A DNA stretch of 64,000 bases from Evernia prunastri (lineage: Eukaryota; Ascomycota; Lecanoromycetes; Lecanorales; Parmeliaceae). The notes below the pieces were generated by a model. The model made no database searches and was not told the DNA's origin. It saw nothing but the letters and a program-made list of their open reading frames with translations. Below, piece after piece: positions 1-10,891 of the stretch. The stretch spans positions 9,830-73,829 of the forward strand of contig NKYR01000086.1 of assembly GCA_003184365.1 (NCBI GenBank), in the 5' to 3' direction. A program made the position numbers and the translations under genes. How positions within the stretch are numbered: position 1 is the first letter of the stretch; every line of letters starts with the position of its first letter.

Positions 1-1440
1 CGTAGATTCTTGGTGACCAGGTTCCTGGTAAATACGCCGTGGATTTCGAAGAGTGGTGAGGATAGTGGAGCAGGCCACCTCTGGAAGAGGGGTCTAAGGG
101 CGCGTACCGTACAAGCCTCGTCGTCCGAGGCTGCTATTGTCAGCGTGACGCCTCGTCTGAATGGATCTGTCTTGGAGGATGGCAGTGTCAACTCCAGGTG
201 ATCCTCGTGTAGTCTCACGCGGCGGCGTGTTAGAANTTAGAAACCAGTCATGGAAGTCCTCGTCGTTGAGGTCCCTAGACTCATATGTGAACTCGCCCAC
301 CCTGAGGAAGGCGGCGAAGGCCAGACCGAAGGCTGCTCGTATTGTTGCACCATGCTTGGTGGAAGAGTCGAAATGTAACAGGATTTGAAGAAGAATATCC
401 TTCGTGATCGGACGCCTNNNCGCAAGCGGCGAGTGCCGTCTAGAACCCTCTTCAGGCGTGGACTGTGGAAGACGTCCAAGTCCTCGAATCCCATATCCAC
501 GTGGACTGATCTGACGCCGGTCAGGTAGGCCTNAGCCTCGTCGTCCGAGGCTGCTATTGTCAGCGTGACGCCTCGTCTGAATGGATCTGTCTTGGAGGAT
601 GGCAGTGTCAACTCCAGGTGATCCTCGTGTAGTCTCACGCGGCGGCGTGTTAGAAACCAGTCATGGAAGTCCTCGTCGTTGAGGTCCCTAGACTCATATG
701 TGAACCCGCCCACCCTGAGGAAGGCGGCGAAGGCCAGACAGAAGGCTGCTCGTATTGTTGCACCATGCTTGGTGGAAGAGTCGAAATGTAACAGGATTTG
801 AAGAAGAATATCCTTCGTGATCGGACGCCTTTCTTGANTTGTCAGCGTGACGCCTCGTCTGAATGGATCTGTCTTGGAGGATGGCAGTGTCAACTCCAGG
901 TGATCCTCGTGTAGTCTCACGCGGCGGCGTGTTAGAAACCAGTCATGGAAGTCCTCGTCGTTGAGGTCCCTAGACTCATATGTGGACTCGCCCACCCTGA
1001 GGAAGGCGGCGAAGGCCAGACAGAAGGCTGCTCGTATTGTTGCACCATGCTTGGTGGAAGAGTCGAAATGTAACAGGATTTGAAGAAGAATATCCTTCGT
1101 GATCGGACGCCTTTCTTGAGTTTCGGCCTCACCTCGCAAGCGGCGAGTGCCGTCTAGAACCCTCTTCAGGCGTGGACTGTGGAAGACGTCCAAGTCCTCG
1201 AATCCCATATCCACGTGGACTGATCTGACGCCGGTCAGGTAGGCCTTTATGGACTTGGTCTTGAGCCTCTTGGCACTCAAGACCGCGACCCACTCGGATA
1301 AGGAGTAGAATGTGGCCGGGAGGGGAGGATTGACGCCCATAAGCGCACAATGAGTCGTATAGGACTTGATAGCAGTCGAGTAGGTCTGACGGGTTTTCGA
1401 GGCCAAGCCCCACCAGAGAAGGCGTGCGACTTCTCATGAC
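1..1440 (-). pseudogene. Tyrosine recombinase N-terminal part, in duplicated pieces
   Basis: The longest clean stretch runs from about 1437 down to 839. The leftmost piece (235 to 1) continues in frame to the window edge. The protein shows a SAM-like N-terminal core-binding region (LLWWGLASKTRQTY near 1420-1380) followed by the catalytic domain start, with the box containing the first catalytic arginine (AAFLRVGE). The HxxR and final Tyr boxes lie beyond the window. No in-frame ATG precedes this N-terminus: a TGA lies just upstream in the same frame and the first Met is well inside the domain. The frame differs from that of the RT stop at 1481. Translation must therefore use splicing, frameshifting or reinitiation, or this copy is dead. 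The family call rests on the RVGE box and on position after RT-RH. Confidence 0.75.
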
Positions 1441-1480
1441 AGCGAGGACTGGTTATACCACCACTGCGGTGGGTCGTGCC

Positions 1481-3110
1481 CTAGTGGGGCAGAGTGATAG
1501 GCCGATGTCTCGACAGGTGGTTCAGCTGTGGATATTCGTCAGCGATTCTTCGGTAACGAAAACGCGAGAGGTCGTCAGCGAGTTGATTGGCCTTCGTAGA
1601 AATCCATGTAGGAATAAGAAGGATATCATAGCTAGCTGCAAGCATAGCTATCTTTCGGAGTGGTGCCATAGCTGGCCCGCGGATGGAAGACTTTCGGAGT
1701 CCATGGACGCAGTCCTCGTTGTCACAGTGAAGTACCAAGCGGGTACCATGGAGTCTATCCAGCCATAAGCGAATGGCGTGGAGGACTGCGGTCATTTCCT
1801 TAAACTGGATGTCCTTGTGTGAGTGACGTGACGGTACACGTGTGCTGAATGCGTCTTGGACGTGCTGTAGAAGGTCTGGATGCTCCAGAATGTAGCCTCC
1901 CATGCCCAGGTTCCCTGAGGCGTCGGTCCAAATGTACCATGATACTCGACTGGCGACTTGACGTAGTAATTTGAGGCCGTCCCAGTCCTTGAGGAAGATA
2001 TTCCACCATTGTAGATCCGCCTTCATTGCGGTTGTTAGCCGTACAATGGCTACAGGTCTTCGAATGGCGTCAAACAGCCTTCTTAGGAACGCCCTGCCCG
2101 GGACAACAACTTTGGCTGCAAAGGATAGGAATCCAACCGCTGACTCGAGCTCGCGATAGGGGATTGTCGCCCGTTTTAGGAGGTCTGCTACTGTCTTTCT
2201 CGCCCGTTCGAGCTTGTCTGGAGGGAGTCTCGCCTGCATGCGTATGCTGTCGAGTTCGATTCCCAGGAAATCTGCGATGTAGCCTAGAATGTCCTTGGTA
2301 TGGTTTACCATAAGGCCCAATTCGTCACATAGCTTGTCAAACTGACGTGCATATTCCTCGGCATCCGCCCATGGTGGAAGAATGGCAAAGAAGTCGTCCA
2401 GGTAGTGAAGTATAACGGTCCAATGGAACACCGCAACAAGTATCCAATTGACGCCTTTGGCGAACAAGTCGAATAGGAAGGGTGAGGTACGAAGACCGAA
2501 TGGTAGAAAGCGTTCTAACCAATAGAAGTCGTGGCAGAAGAAGCCTAGCAGGCCCTGGTCTGATATAGCAACAGGTATATGTCTGAATGCATCCTTGAGG
2601 TCGCGTTTGATAAGTAGGGCTCCCGGGCCCTGCTGCAGTAGAGCGTCTACTGCCTCGTCGAATGTAGTATATTCCAGGGTGCCCCAATCCCGTGGTATAC
2701 CGTCATTGGCTGAGTTGCCATAGGGAAAGGATAGGTCGTGAATTCGTCTCCAACCACCGTCATGTTTCGGCACGAGTCCCAGGGGTGAGCAATTGAATTG
2801 GGCTTTGGAATCGGGCTCGATCCTGGCCAATCGACCATGCTGCAGCTGTTTCTGAAGGTCTGCGGTCAATAAATCAGGAGTGCTGAGGGCAGAAAAATGA
2901 TTTTTGTTGCGGTGGTTGAGACGTGGACCTCGATATCCAATTCTGGCGCCTTTCCGAAGAATACCCGCTAGCGTCTTGACATAAGTGGTATCGGGGTGGT
3001 TTTCCAACCAATACTCCCAACCCTCTACTATCAATGGTCCTGGATGAGGCAGGTCAGGATCTGACGCGTCGAACGGAGTGTAAGGGAACCCCTCAGATAT
3101 GAACGTCAGC
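1481..3110 (-). CDS. DIRS-like reverse transcriptase-RNase H
   Basis: This is the most complete copy of the polymerase. It runs from the N at 3111 down to a stop at 1483-1481. The RT palm motifs are visible: KRDLKDAFRHIPV (first catalytic Asp), the FLPFGLRTSPFLF region and YLDDF (catalytic Asp pair). RNase H follows, with Asp in WTDASGNLGMGG, Glu in FKEMTAVLHA, Asp in HCDNEDCVHGL and a terminal ADDLSR. The first in-frame Met after the Gag stop lies past the YLDD box (LGLMVNHTK), so the domain has no start codon of its own. The role is reverse transcription of the element RNA. Partial second and third copies of its 5' part occupy 3112-3364 and 3366-4043. Confidence 0.88.
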
Positions 3111-3111
3111 N

Positions 3112-4043
3112 AGGGCAGAAAAATGATTTTTGTTGCGGTGGTTGAGACGTGGACCTCGGTATCCAATTCTGGCGCCTTTCCGAAGAATACCCGCTAGCGT
3201 CGTGACATAAGTGGTATCGGGGTGGTTTTCCAACCAATACTCCCAACCCTCTACTATCAATGGTCCTGGATGAGGCAGGTCAGGATCTGACGCGTCGAAC
3301 GGAGTGTAAGGGAACCCCTCAGATATGAACGTCAGCGAGGAGGGGATTGCGCTGGCCGTTACGANGAACAAGTCGAATAGGAAGGGTGAGGTACGAAGAC
3401 CGAATGGTAGAAAGCGTTCTAACCAGTAGAAGTCGTGGCAGAAGAAGCCTAGCAGGCCCTGGTCTGATATAGCAACAGGTATATGTCTGAATGCATCCTT
3501 GAGGTCGCGTTTGATAAGTAGGGCTCCCGGGCCCTGCTGCAGTAGAGCGTCTACTGCCTCGTCGAATGTAGTATATTCCAGGGTGCCCCAATCCCGTGGT
3601 ATACCGTCATTGACTGAGTTGCCATAGGGAAAGGATAGGTCGTGAATTCGTCTCCAACCACCGTCATGTTTCGGCACGAGTCCCAGGGGTGAGCAATTGA
3701 ATTGGGCTTTGGAATCGGGCTCGATCCTGGCCAATCGACCATGCTGCAGCTGTTTCTGAAGGTCTGCGGTCAATAAATCAGGAGTGCTGAGGGCAGAAAA
3801 ATGATTTTTGTTGCGGTGGTTGAGACGTGGACCTCGGTATCCAATTCTGGCGCCTTTCCGAAGAATACCCGCTAACGTCTTGACATAAGTGGTATCGGGG
3901 TGGTTTTCCAACCAATACTCCCAACCCTCTACTATCAATGGTCCTGGATGAGGCAGGTCAGGATCTGACGCGTCGAACGGAGTGTAAGGGAACCCCTCAG
4001 ATATGAACGTCAGCGAGGAGGGGATTGCGCTGGCCGTTACGAG
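3112..4043 (-). pseudogene. Duplicate 5' parts of the RT ORF
   Basis: Two partial copies are separated by the N at 3365. 3112-3364 repeats the segment before the RT core. 3366-4043 carries the RT fingers/palm start down to the FLFDLF motif and then stops at the N. In 3366-4043 the frame is open right up to the Gag stop at 4046-4044. The copies match the main RT at nearly every base, with single differences such as an Ala/Asn-adjacent codon (NSAND against NSVND). They look like contig ends of other copies of the same element rather than independent genes. Confidence 0.8.
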
Positions 4044-4780
4044 TCAATCGGACGGCTTGGATATGCGATTTCCCACCGGGGTGGTGTTGGCATTGGAGGA
4101 TGAGTGGTTGTGAGGCTTCGAGCATGACGCGGCCGGGTGATTCTGCTGACAATTGGAGCAGACGTGTGCGTACTTGCATTGCTCGCCGCGGGAGCACTTG
4201 TTTGCGTTGAAATTATTGCAAGTCAGCGTGCTTGAAGAGGAGGATTTGGGGGCCTGGGTACTGGCTTGCTGTCTGCTATCGTTACCGGTGGGAACTGCCC
4301 TTCGGACGAGGAGGTTGAGGCAACGTTGATCCTCCGTGGTCCATGCCAATGGGTTGTCCTGGCCGTTGAGCATGCGGGCGGACATGAAGGCATAGTGGTA
4401 TGCTCGAATGGAGTCAAAACGGTAGTGGACCGAAAAGTCTGATAGACGGATTCGATACTGAATGAGTGCCTCGTGGAGCTTCGTTGTGTTGGAATGATAC
4501 CTTCGACCTACTTCTTCGCCCTGAATCGGACGACGAATACCCTGAGGATGAGTCGCGTCGACGACGGACATATATCACTTGGGGGGACCTGGATCGGTGA
4601 CGAGAGGGGGACCTGGATCGACGAGATCGAGACCGGTGCTTCTTTTTGACCAAATCCTTGAGTAAGGACGCGATTTGATCGAGTTGAGAAGCCGGAGGGG
4701 GGGTCTCTTCAATGACGTCCGGACTGACCGTCCCAGAGGAGACCGGTGAGGCCGACCGTGCTGGGGTTGGATCGCGTGGA
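4044..4780 (-). pseudogene. Gag copy A (internally deleted)
   Basis: The C-terminal part (4571-4044) contains a CCCH finger (CNNFNANKCSRGEQCKYAH) and a knuckle-like CSNCQQNHPAASC, typical of nucleic-acid-binding Gag C-termini in DIRS-like and Ngaro-like elements. The N-terminal part is rich in Arg/Ser. Compared with the copy at 5361-6478 it lacks about 196 bp at position ~4480, between short CT microhomologies, which breaks the frame between the two parts. The copy ends in GAT TGA, then runs in frame straight into the RT sequence. Confidence 0.7.
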
Positions 4781-4781
4781 N

Positions 4782-5258
4782 GTGTGCGTACTTGCATTGC
4801 TCGCCGCGGGAGCACTTGTTTGCGTTGAAATTATTGCAAGTCAGCGTGCTTGAAGAGGAGGATTTGGGGGCCTGGGTACTGGCTTGCTGTCTGCTATCGT
4901 TACCGGTGGGAACTGCCCTTCGGACGAGGAGGTTGAGGCAACGTTGATCCTCCGTGGTCCATGCCAATGGGTTGTCCTGGCCGTTGAGTATGCGGGCGGA
5001 CATGAAGGCATAGTGGTATGCTCGAATGGAGTCAAAACGGTAGTGGACCGAAAAGTCTGATAGACGGATTCGATACTGAATGAGTGCCTCGTGGAGCTTC
5101 GTTGTGTTGGAATGATACCTTCGACCTACTTCTTCGCCCTGAATCGGACGACGAATCCCCTGAGGATGAGTCGCGTCGACGACGGACATATATCACTTGG
5201 GGGGACCTGGATCGGTGACGAGAGGGGGACCTGGATCGACGAGATCGAGACCGGTGCT
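4782..5258 (-). pseudogene. Gag copy B (fragment between Ns)
   Basis: A second partial Gag copy, bounded by Ns at 4781 and 5259, repeats the central part of copy A, including the start of the CCCH finger and the same 196-bp internal deletion. It differs from copy A at isolated sites only (Met/Ile in the FMSAR(M/I)LNGQ segment). Because two pieces share the same deletion, that deleted form probably exists in the genome rather than being one assembly error. Confidence 0.65.
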
Positions 5259-5360
5259 NCCTGGATGAGGCAGGTCAGGATCTGACGCGTCGAACGGAGT
5301 GTAAGGGAACCCCTCAGATATGAACGTCAGCGAGGAGGGGATTGCGCTGGCCGTTACGAT

Positions 5361-6478
5361 TCAATCGGACGGCTTGGATATGCGATTTCCCAGCGGGGTG
5401 GTGTTGGCATTGGAGGATGAGTGGTTGTGAGGCTTCGAGCATGACGCGGCCGGGTGATTCTGCTGACAATTGGAGCAGACGTGTGCGTACTTGCATTGCT
5501 CGCCGCGGGAGCACTTGTTTGCGTTGAAATTATTGCAAGTCAGCGTGCTTGAAGAGGAGGATTTGGGGGCCTGGGTACTGGCTTGCTGTCTGCTATCGTT
5601 ACCGGTGGGAACTGCCCTTCGGACGAGGAGGTTGAGGCAACGTTGATCCTCCGTGGTCCATGCCAATGGGTTGTCCTGGCCGTTGAGCATGCGGGCGGAC
5701 ATGAAGGCATAGTGGTATGCTCGAATGGAGTCAAAACGGTAGTGGACCGAAAAGTCTGATAGACGGATTCGATACTGAATGAGTGCCTCGTGGAGCTGCA
5801 GGGCTACATGAGGTCTTGCAGCAAAGAAACAAATGGCGGTGCAATAGACGTCGAAACAGCGAAGAAGTTGGCTGAGACCGGAAGCTTCCTGAATAACCTC
5901 ATCCTTCTTCCCCTTACATAGAAGATTTGCTTGAAATATTTGACGTCGACCGCCCGGAATTGCTCGTGGAGTTTAAGAAAGGGCTTATTACCTTCGTTGT
6001 GTTGGAATGATACCTTCGACCTACCTCTTCGCCCTGAATCGGACGACGAATACCCTGAGGATGAGTCGCGTCGACGACGGACATATATCACTTGGGGGGA
6101 CCTGGATCGGTGACGAGAGGGGGACCTGGATCGACGAGATCGAGACCGGTGCTTCTTTTTGACCAAATCCTTGAGTAAGGACGCGATTTGATCGAGTTGA
6201 GAAGCCGGAGGGGGGGTCTCTTCAATGACGTCCGGACTGACCGTCCCAGAGGAGACCGGTGAGGCCGACCGTGCTGGGGTTGGATCGCGTGGAGGTGGAC
6301 GTTGCGAGGAACGAGTTTTGGCAGAGGCACGAGGCTTGGTAACACCTTTAGGTGCAGAGGCTGCTGGGGCAGTGGTCTTGGACCTGGTTTTGGACGTCTT
6401 GGACGTGGCTTTGGACTTGGAGGACGAAGTCGGCTGGCTGTTTGCCTTGGAACGAGTTGTCATGGACGCGGAAGCCAT
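5361..6478 (-). pseudogene. Gag copy C, nearly full length, one frame break
   Basis: It starts with ATG at 6478. The order is a Ser/Lys/Thr-rich N-terminus, a Pro/Ser stretch, an RS-repeat segment (KKKHRSRSRRSRSPSRHRSRS), a folded middle region, and the CCCH plus knuckle C-terminus ending in SKPSD and a TGA at 5363-5361. The N-terminal frame runs to a stop at 5804. The C-terminal frame becomes readable from about 5930 (ANLLCKGKKDEV) and stays open to 5361. A one-base indel near 5930-5950 is the simplest explanation. This copy keeps the 196 bp missing from copies A and B. Confidence 0.75.
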
Positions 6479-6968
6479 TTGGGCAGTGGGGTGTGGCTGT
6501 GAGTGGAATGATAGAGGAATGTGCTAATGGGAGTAGAAACTGGATATCAGGTGACACCGTGTTACTTGCGTGGCTACGGAAGAGGAACGAAAGAATGCTA
6601 TGACTCTGAAAGAGATCAATTCGAATGAAGAGTCAAATGCAGATAGAAGCCAGCTACTTATGCTGCTTCCTAATGAGCTACCTCCCCTGTAGAGGACACG
6701 TATTCCAACATTCCAACCAAGGCCTGAAACGATATAAGCGATATTAAGGCCTACTAACCCCCTGTCATGCAGGCGTGAATTCCATAGATCTCGAAGACTC
6801 CAGCTGGACACCGAACGCTGAAGAAGAGAGATTCTGGTTCAACGCGGAGTCTGCCGACTTGTACTTTCAAACCCGTATTGAAATCTAACCTGAACGAAGA
6901 GCATGTCAGTACAGTCCCAATCTCTAGGACTTGTCGCTGCAAACCTGCAACCTCCGCACAGTACGCTC

Positions 6969-7313
6969 CTATCTACGATTCGCTTTGTCAATGTCGAAGT
7001 CCCACTCTCTCAAGACGTCCTGGACCTCCTGATCGCCAATCCCATATTTGTTCCGTACTGCGAAATCTGTGTGGCTCTCGTTCCGACATTCATGGTTGGC
7101 TGCAAGCCAGTCGAGGATGGACTGGACATCTTTTCCTCTAATGGTCGAGCATGTCTTCGGATAGCGATAGGCAAAAACCTTCGAAAGCTCCTCGTTGGAA
7201 TATTCAATGCCCCTGACACGGACAAGGTTCAGCTGGTAGATGAAGCCCGTCTCGTTCTCGAGTTTGAAACGCTTGAGCGGGTTGTGCTTAAAGGTAAGTC
7301 TGTTGGTAGCCAT
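6969..7313 (-). CDS. Small hypothetical protein, 114 aa
   Basis: An uninterrupted minus-strand ORF starts at ATG 7313 and ends at 6969. The product is about 114 residues, mixed in charge and without a signal peptide or membrane segment. A central part (GKDVQSILDWLAANHECRNES) and a tail (GDQEVQDVLREWDFDID) look like amphipathic helices. No family is recognised. It lies just beyond the DIRS element with no N between, so it could be a small host gene or an accessory remnant of another element. Composition is that of a soluble globular protein, which supports coding. No introns are evident. Confidence 0.45.
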   Translation of the reverse strand: MATNRLTFKHNPLKRFKLENETGFIYQLNLVRVRGIEYSNEELSKVFAYRYPKTCSTIRGKDVQSILDWLAANHECRNESHTDFAVRNKYGIGDQEVQDVLREWDFDIDKANRR

Positions 7314-10300
7314 GGTTGAGGAGGTAGGGTCGTGGAAGTGGTGAAGTCTATGGATGGTCTCTGTGTAACACTGTTAGGCAAATTTCTAGGGGACAGCGAG
7401 GTCTCCGTCTATCTTACCAAGCAGCACTTAGGTAAACTGGGTGATTACAACTTTGCCCACTCTCCATGGACTCTTGTGGTAGTTTTGGGAGAAACTCAAG
7501 TCGAATACGAGGGGCTCGGCACGTGTGCTACTTCGGATATGACTCTCGAGCGGTCCAATCGCAGCGCTGCGATGTTGATCTCAACCTATGGGAAATGCCA
7601 AAATTAATTCACATAAATGAAGACACTAGCAGAAAGTTCTGGGTCAACTGATGGCATCAGCAAGTCCTCCTTGTGACCCTATACACATGATTTTTAGTTT
7701 TTGGCTTGAGAGGAGCCCAAAAGCAAGCCAGTTTGTGTATTCATTTCCTACCAAAAATGATGAAATCTCAATTTGCTAAATCTAGGCAACAGGTCATTTT
7801 GATTTGATCCAGCGGAAGCCAATATTTACCATTGTGAATCTCAAGAGGAACTGGAAACAAAGGTCCATTCCCTGCCTCCAAACTTCACCCCTTTCCAACC
7901 CTCCAAAAGTCGTGGTCATGTTACGCCACGCAAGCTAGGCCACACTTTTAGTTTCCAACACTGCGATATTGCTGACTTATGGTGGTAGGCAATCATGGCC
8001 ACAATCATGGCCACAATTACAATCTCGTCTTCTGTGCATCGAAAGAGACCTGATGCAAATTTTCATACCAATGCTACGCCCATTCTTGGTCTCTCATACC
8101 GCTATGCAACACGCTATCATTACTTGTAATACCGGAACGACACGGGGCTTTTTCCTCGTGGCTCAAAACGTTGCAGCTCACCCTTATCTCAAATGTTTGG
8201 AAGCTGGTCGACCCACAGTGCGCTCATAAGACAGGGACATATATTGCTTGCTTCTTGCTCGCACCGATCTTGCTCTGCTGACTCACCCTGAGTGCGAGTG
8301 GAGTTGAGGCAGACGCCCCGGCAAGGAATTCACTACTTCAACTCCTTGACCGATAGCGAATCCCAAGCCTTGGGTATTTATCTCGGTCTGCCTAGGATCT
8401 GAAGCACCTACGTTAACCAGCTTGGGTTCTGCTGGGAAGGAGTTGTCAAGCCAGTGAACAAGCGGTTCACTGTCCAAATCACTGTCCCATTGCTCTGGTG
8501 ATGAGCCATTCGCCAAGTCCTCTCCACCACGACACCGTCAATAAGATTGCAGGCATGCCGCTTCCGTTCGACTAGTGAAACTCGTCGCAATCTCGTACCA
8601 ACGCGACCCAGTCGGGTTAATTGAGAGAGACGAGGGTCTCCACCTCTGGCTTCGTCCATGTCTTCGGTGCTCTCGGTTAATATTGTCTAGGTTTGTTCCA
8701 ACGCTACCTACAACCCTTCTTTGTATACCTTTGGAATCTTCTGGAACCCAGCATTTTCCTGCAGCGCGGAGACATCGGGAGCTGACCTTCATCCTGACTC
8801 CGTCTACCGTTACCTTGCAATCAGATCTCAGATATCGCGACCATGGCGCAGCTGCCATCGTACGTTTACGGAAAGGCAGCGGCATGCCAATCGATTCCCA
8901 ACTCCGCCGCGTTATGACTGTCAATCTTCCAAATCCTCTCACCCTCCAGGATCCTCGTTAGGTCATCCTTCTGTTGAGGATTCGAGTCCTGCGTTCTCAA
9001 AAATCATATTCGTCGCTTACGCCGACAGAAGCTCTCGGTTCGATCGGGCAGTTGTTGGCTACATTCGGCCCAGGGCTTCCCTTCTCTACGCAACAAGACC
9101 AGAAGCTACTCCTTCCACACCTACAATATGCTAGTTTTTCCATTTCCATGACTTGACCGTGGAAGCAGGAAGAGAGAAGCATGGCGGTTGAGTGATCTAC
9201 ATGTGGAATGTCGGCTTTCTTGAATTCCTGAATGGCATGGGAAGAGATGGAGGATTGTTAGGCGCCTGGGGACATCTTGCTCTTCGCTGAATGGGGTTAA
9301 AATGCTTTCTCTGCATTGCGTCTTTCTGGGCACCCATAATTGATTCTGGTCTCCATTCCCGACAGTGAGTAACGGTGCGGCAGATTCCTGACAAGTACTA
9401 TGCCAAGAATTATGTCTGGGGACATGGGAACAATCAATAGTGGCTATATAGACCTTGCACAGTCTGAAGTTACACCACAGTCTACGAGGAGCGGACTAGG
9501 ACTCCTTCAATCTCGCAATACTCTCTCGAGCAAACTACTATTTCTGACCATGCTTGACAAGCTGCTTTACATTACCAGGTGATGTCTATAACGTGAGCGA
9601 ACTATGCAACAAGATGATCCTTGATCCCAGTTTACCATGAACAAATAACTCTTCTGGGTTGCGGTTGAGAACATGCAGAAATCAGTGGAAATGTTTGCTA
9701 TGCTTTAGCAAAATCCACAACCGCCAAAGCAATCAGTAGCACAGCTTGGAAGCCTCTCACATTCATGCGCGTTTGTGTCTGCGGCTTGCCAACACACATT
9801 TCCCGAAAGGGAGCAGCGGAGCGAGAAGGCCAAATAGCAGATTTCAAGCGTACAGTAGTAAGAAACCGATTTTTTCTTTCCCTTGGAATTCAAAACCTTT
9901 GATTTATGCCCAAGCAGCTCCTCCCTCCCAGTCTCAACAACGTAAAACAACTCATGTACTATTAGCATAGTAGATGTGTGTCTCGAGAAAGAGTCCATGC
10001 GTAGATATACCTGCCAAAGTGTCTCCCATGTCCAATGACAGTGCAGAGCTCCTCTGTCCGCGTACATCTGAGTACGCGATTTTAGCCCCATACCCGCAAA
10101 CATCCGCGCCGCCGACCGTCGTGCCGATTCACATTAATGAGCCATGCGAGACATCAGCAAACGTGTTGTTTGAGGGCTAGATGATTGCTTGCGATGGCTT
10201 GGTTTTGCCATGTGCAGTTGAGGGGTTGAGGGGGGGATGATGGTAGGGGGATAGAGGAGCGCTGGATGGGTGTGTGAAGATGGGTGTGGGGCAGCTTGCG

Positions 10301-10886
10301 CGGGAACGGGCAATGCGGGTGTTGATTTCAGGCAGAATAAGAGCTTGTGCAGCTCGTTCGAAAGGTTAGGTATGGAGATAGTTGAGCATATGGGCGATGG
10401 CGATGGAGAGTTTTGGAAGGATGGCTGTGCTGCTCGTTTGACTTTATAGTGAGGAGGTCCCGGACAACAAGAAGCGTGGAAGGTAAGGGGAACCTGGGAA
10501 GCATGGTTTACGCAAGCTGAGTGATCCTACCACGCAAAGCACTTTTGAACCGCTCCTTCCTTCAATATCAACCCAGCCGATTGCTCGATTATGAAAGTCA
10601 ACAAGCTTGAGATACCACGTATCAAAAGCTCCAGCAATCTCACACCCCTATTCCGTAACGCAAGACTAAATAAAGTCGCAGCACCTGGACATCCCCCCCC
10701 CATCCACCATATTCCTCGTCGATAACTCCAGCGGAAGCCCCAGCTTTCGAGGCTGCCCAGTCTCGCACTGGCGCCTTCCCCGGAAACGGTCAGCCTGTCC
10801 GCGTGGTCATCTTCTCCAGGAGCAACGGGGTGAGCTCTGTAAAAGAGGGTTAGCACGAGGAATCTGTGATGGGTTTTGAGGGTCCC
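7314..10886. other. Gene-poor stretch
   Basis: Only short ORFs on both strands are present, none with recognisable domains or convincing splice structure. The largest (8538-8942 minus and 8575-8961 plus, 128-134 aa) overlap each other antisense and neither looks like a known protein. G-rich low-complexity sequence lies at 10205-10300. Confidence 0.5.
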
Positions 10887-10891
10887 TTACC

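Larger units (their letters stand above)
236..5259. other. Assembly joins (single Ns) inside the DIRS element
   Basis: Ns sit at 236, 418-420, 533, 838, 3111, 3365, 4781 and 5259. Each flank duplicates sequence found elsewhere in the element, so distances and copy number between 1 and 6 kb should not be trusted. Reading frames that cross an N are artificial. Confidence 0.9.
1..6480 (-). mobile_element. DIRS-like (YR) retrotransposon, scrambled partial copies
   Basis: All coding signal on the minus strand follows the order Gag (CCCH/zinc-knuckle), reverse transcriptase plus RNase H, then tyrosine recombinase, which is the order of DIRS-order retrotransposons. No aspartic protease or DDE integrase is seen, which separates it from Gypsy and Copia. 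The element leaves the window on the left inside the recombinase, so its terminal and internal complementary repeats are not visible. Segments are duplicated around Ns at 236, 418-420, 533, 838, 3111, 3365, 4781 and 5259: 557-837 equals 839-1119, 421-532 equals 1135-1246, and Gag appears three times. This pattern suggests several near-identical genomic copies stitched together by the assembler. Copies differ slightly, for example Lys/Thr in the TTYV(K/T)TLAG segment. Confidence 0.85.

Noticed and set aside
8538..8961. Overlapping antisense ORFs of 128 and 134 codons
   Set aside because: They lie on opposite strands of the same DNA, have no domains, signal sequences or splice context, and neither composition favours coding.
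9705..10180. 132-codon minus ORF and shorter plus ORFs
   Set aside because: Unusual Cys/Leu mix, no domain and antisense overlap; a chance ORF is more likely.
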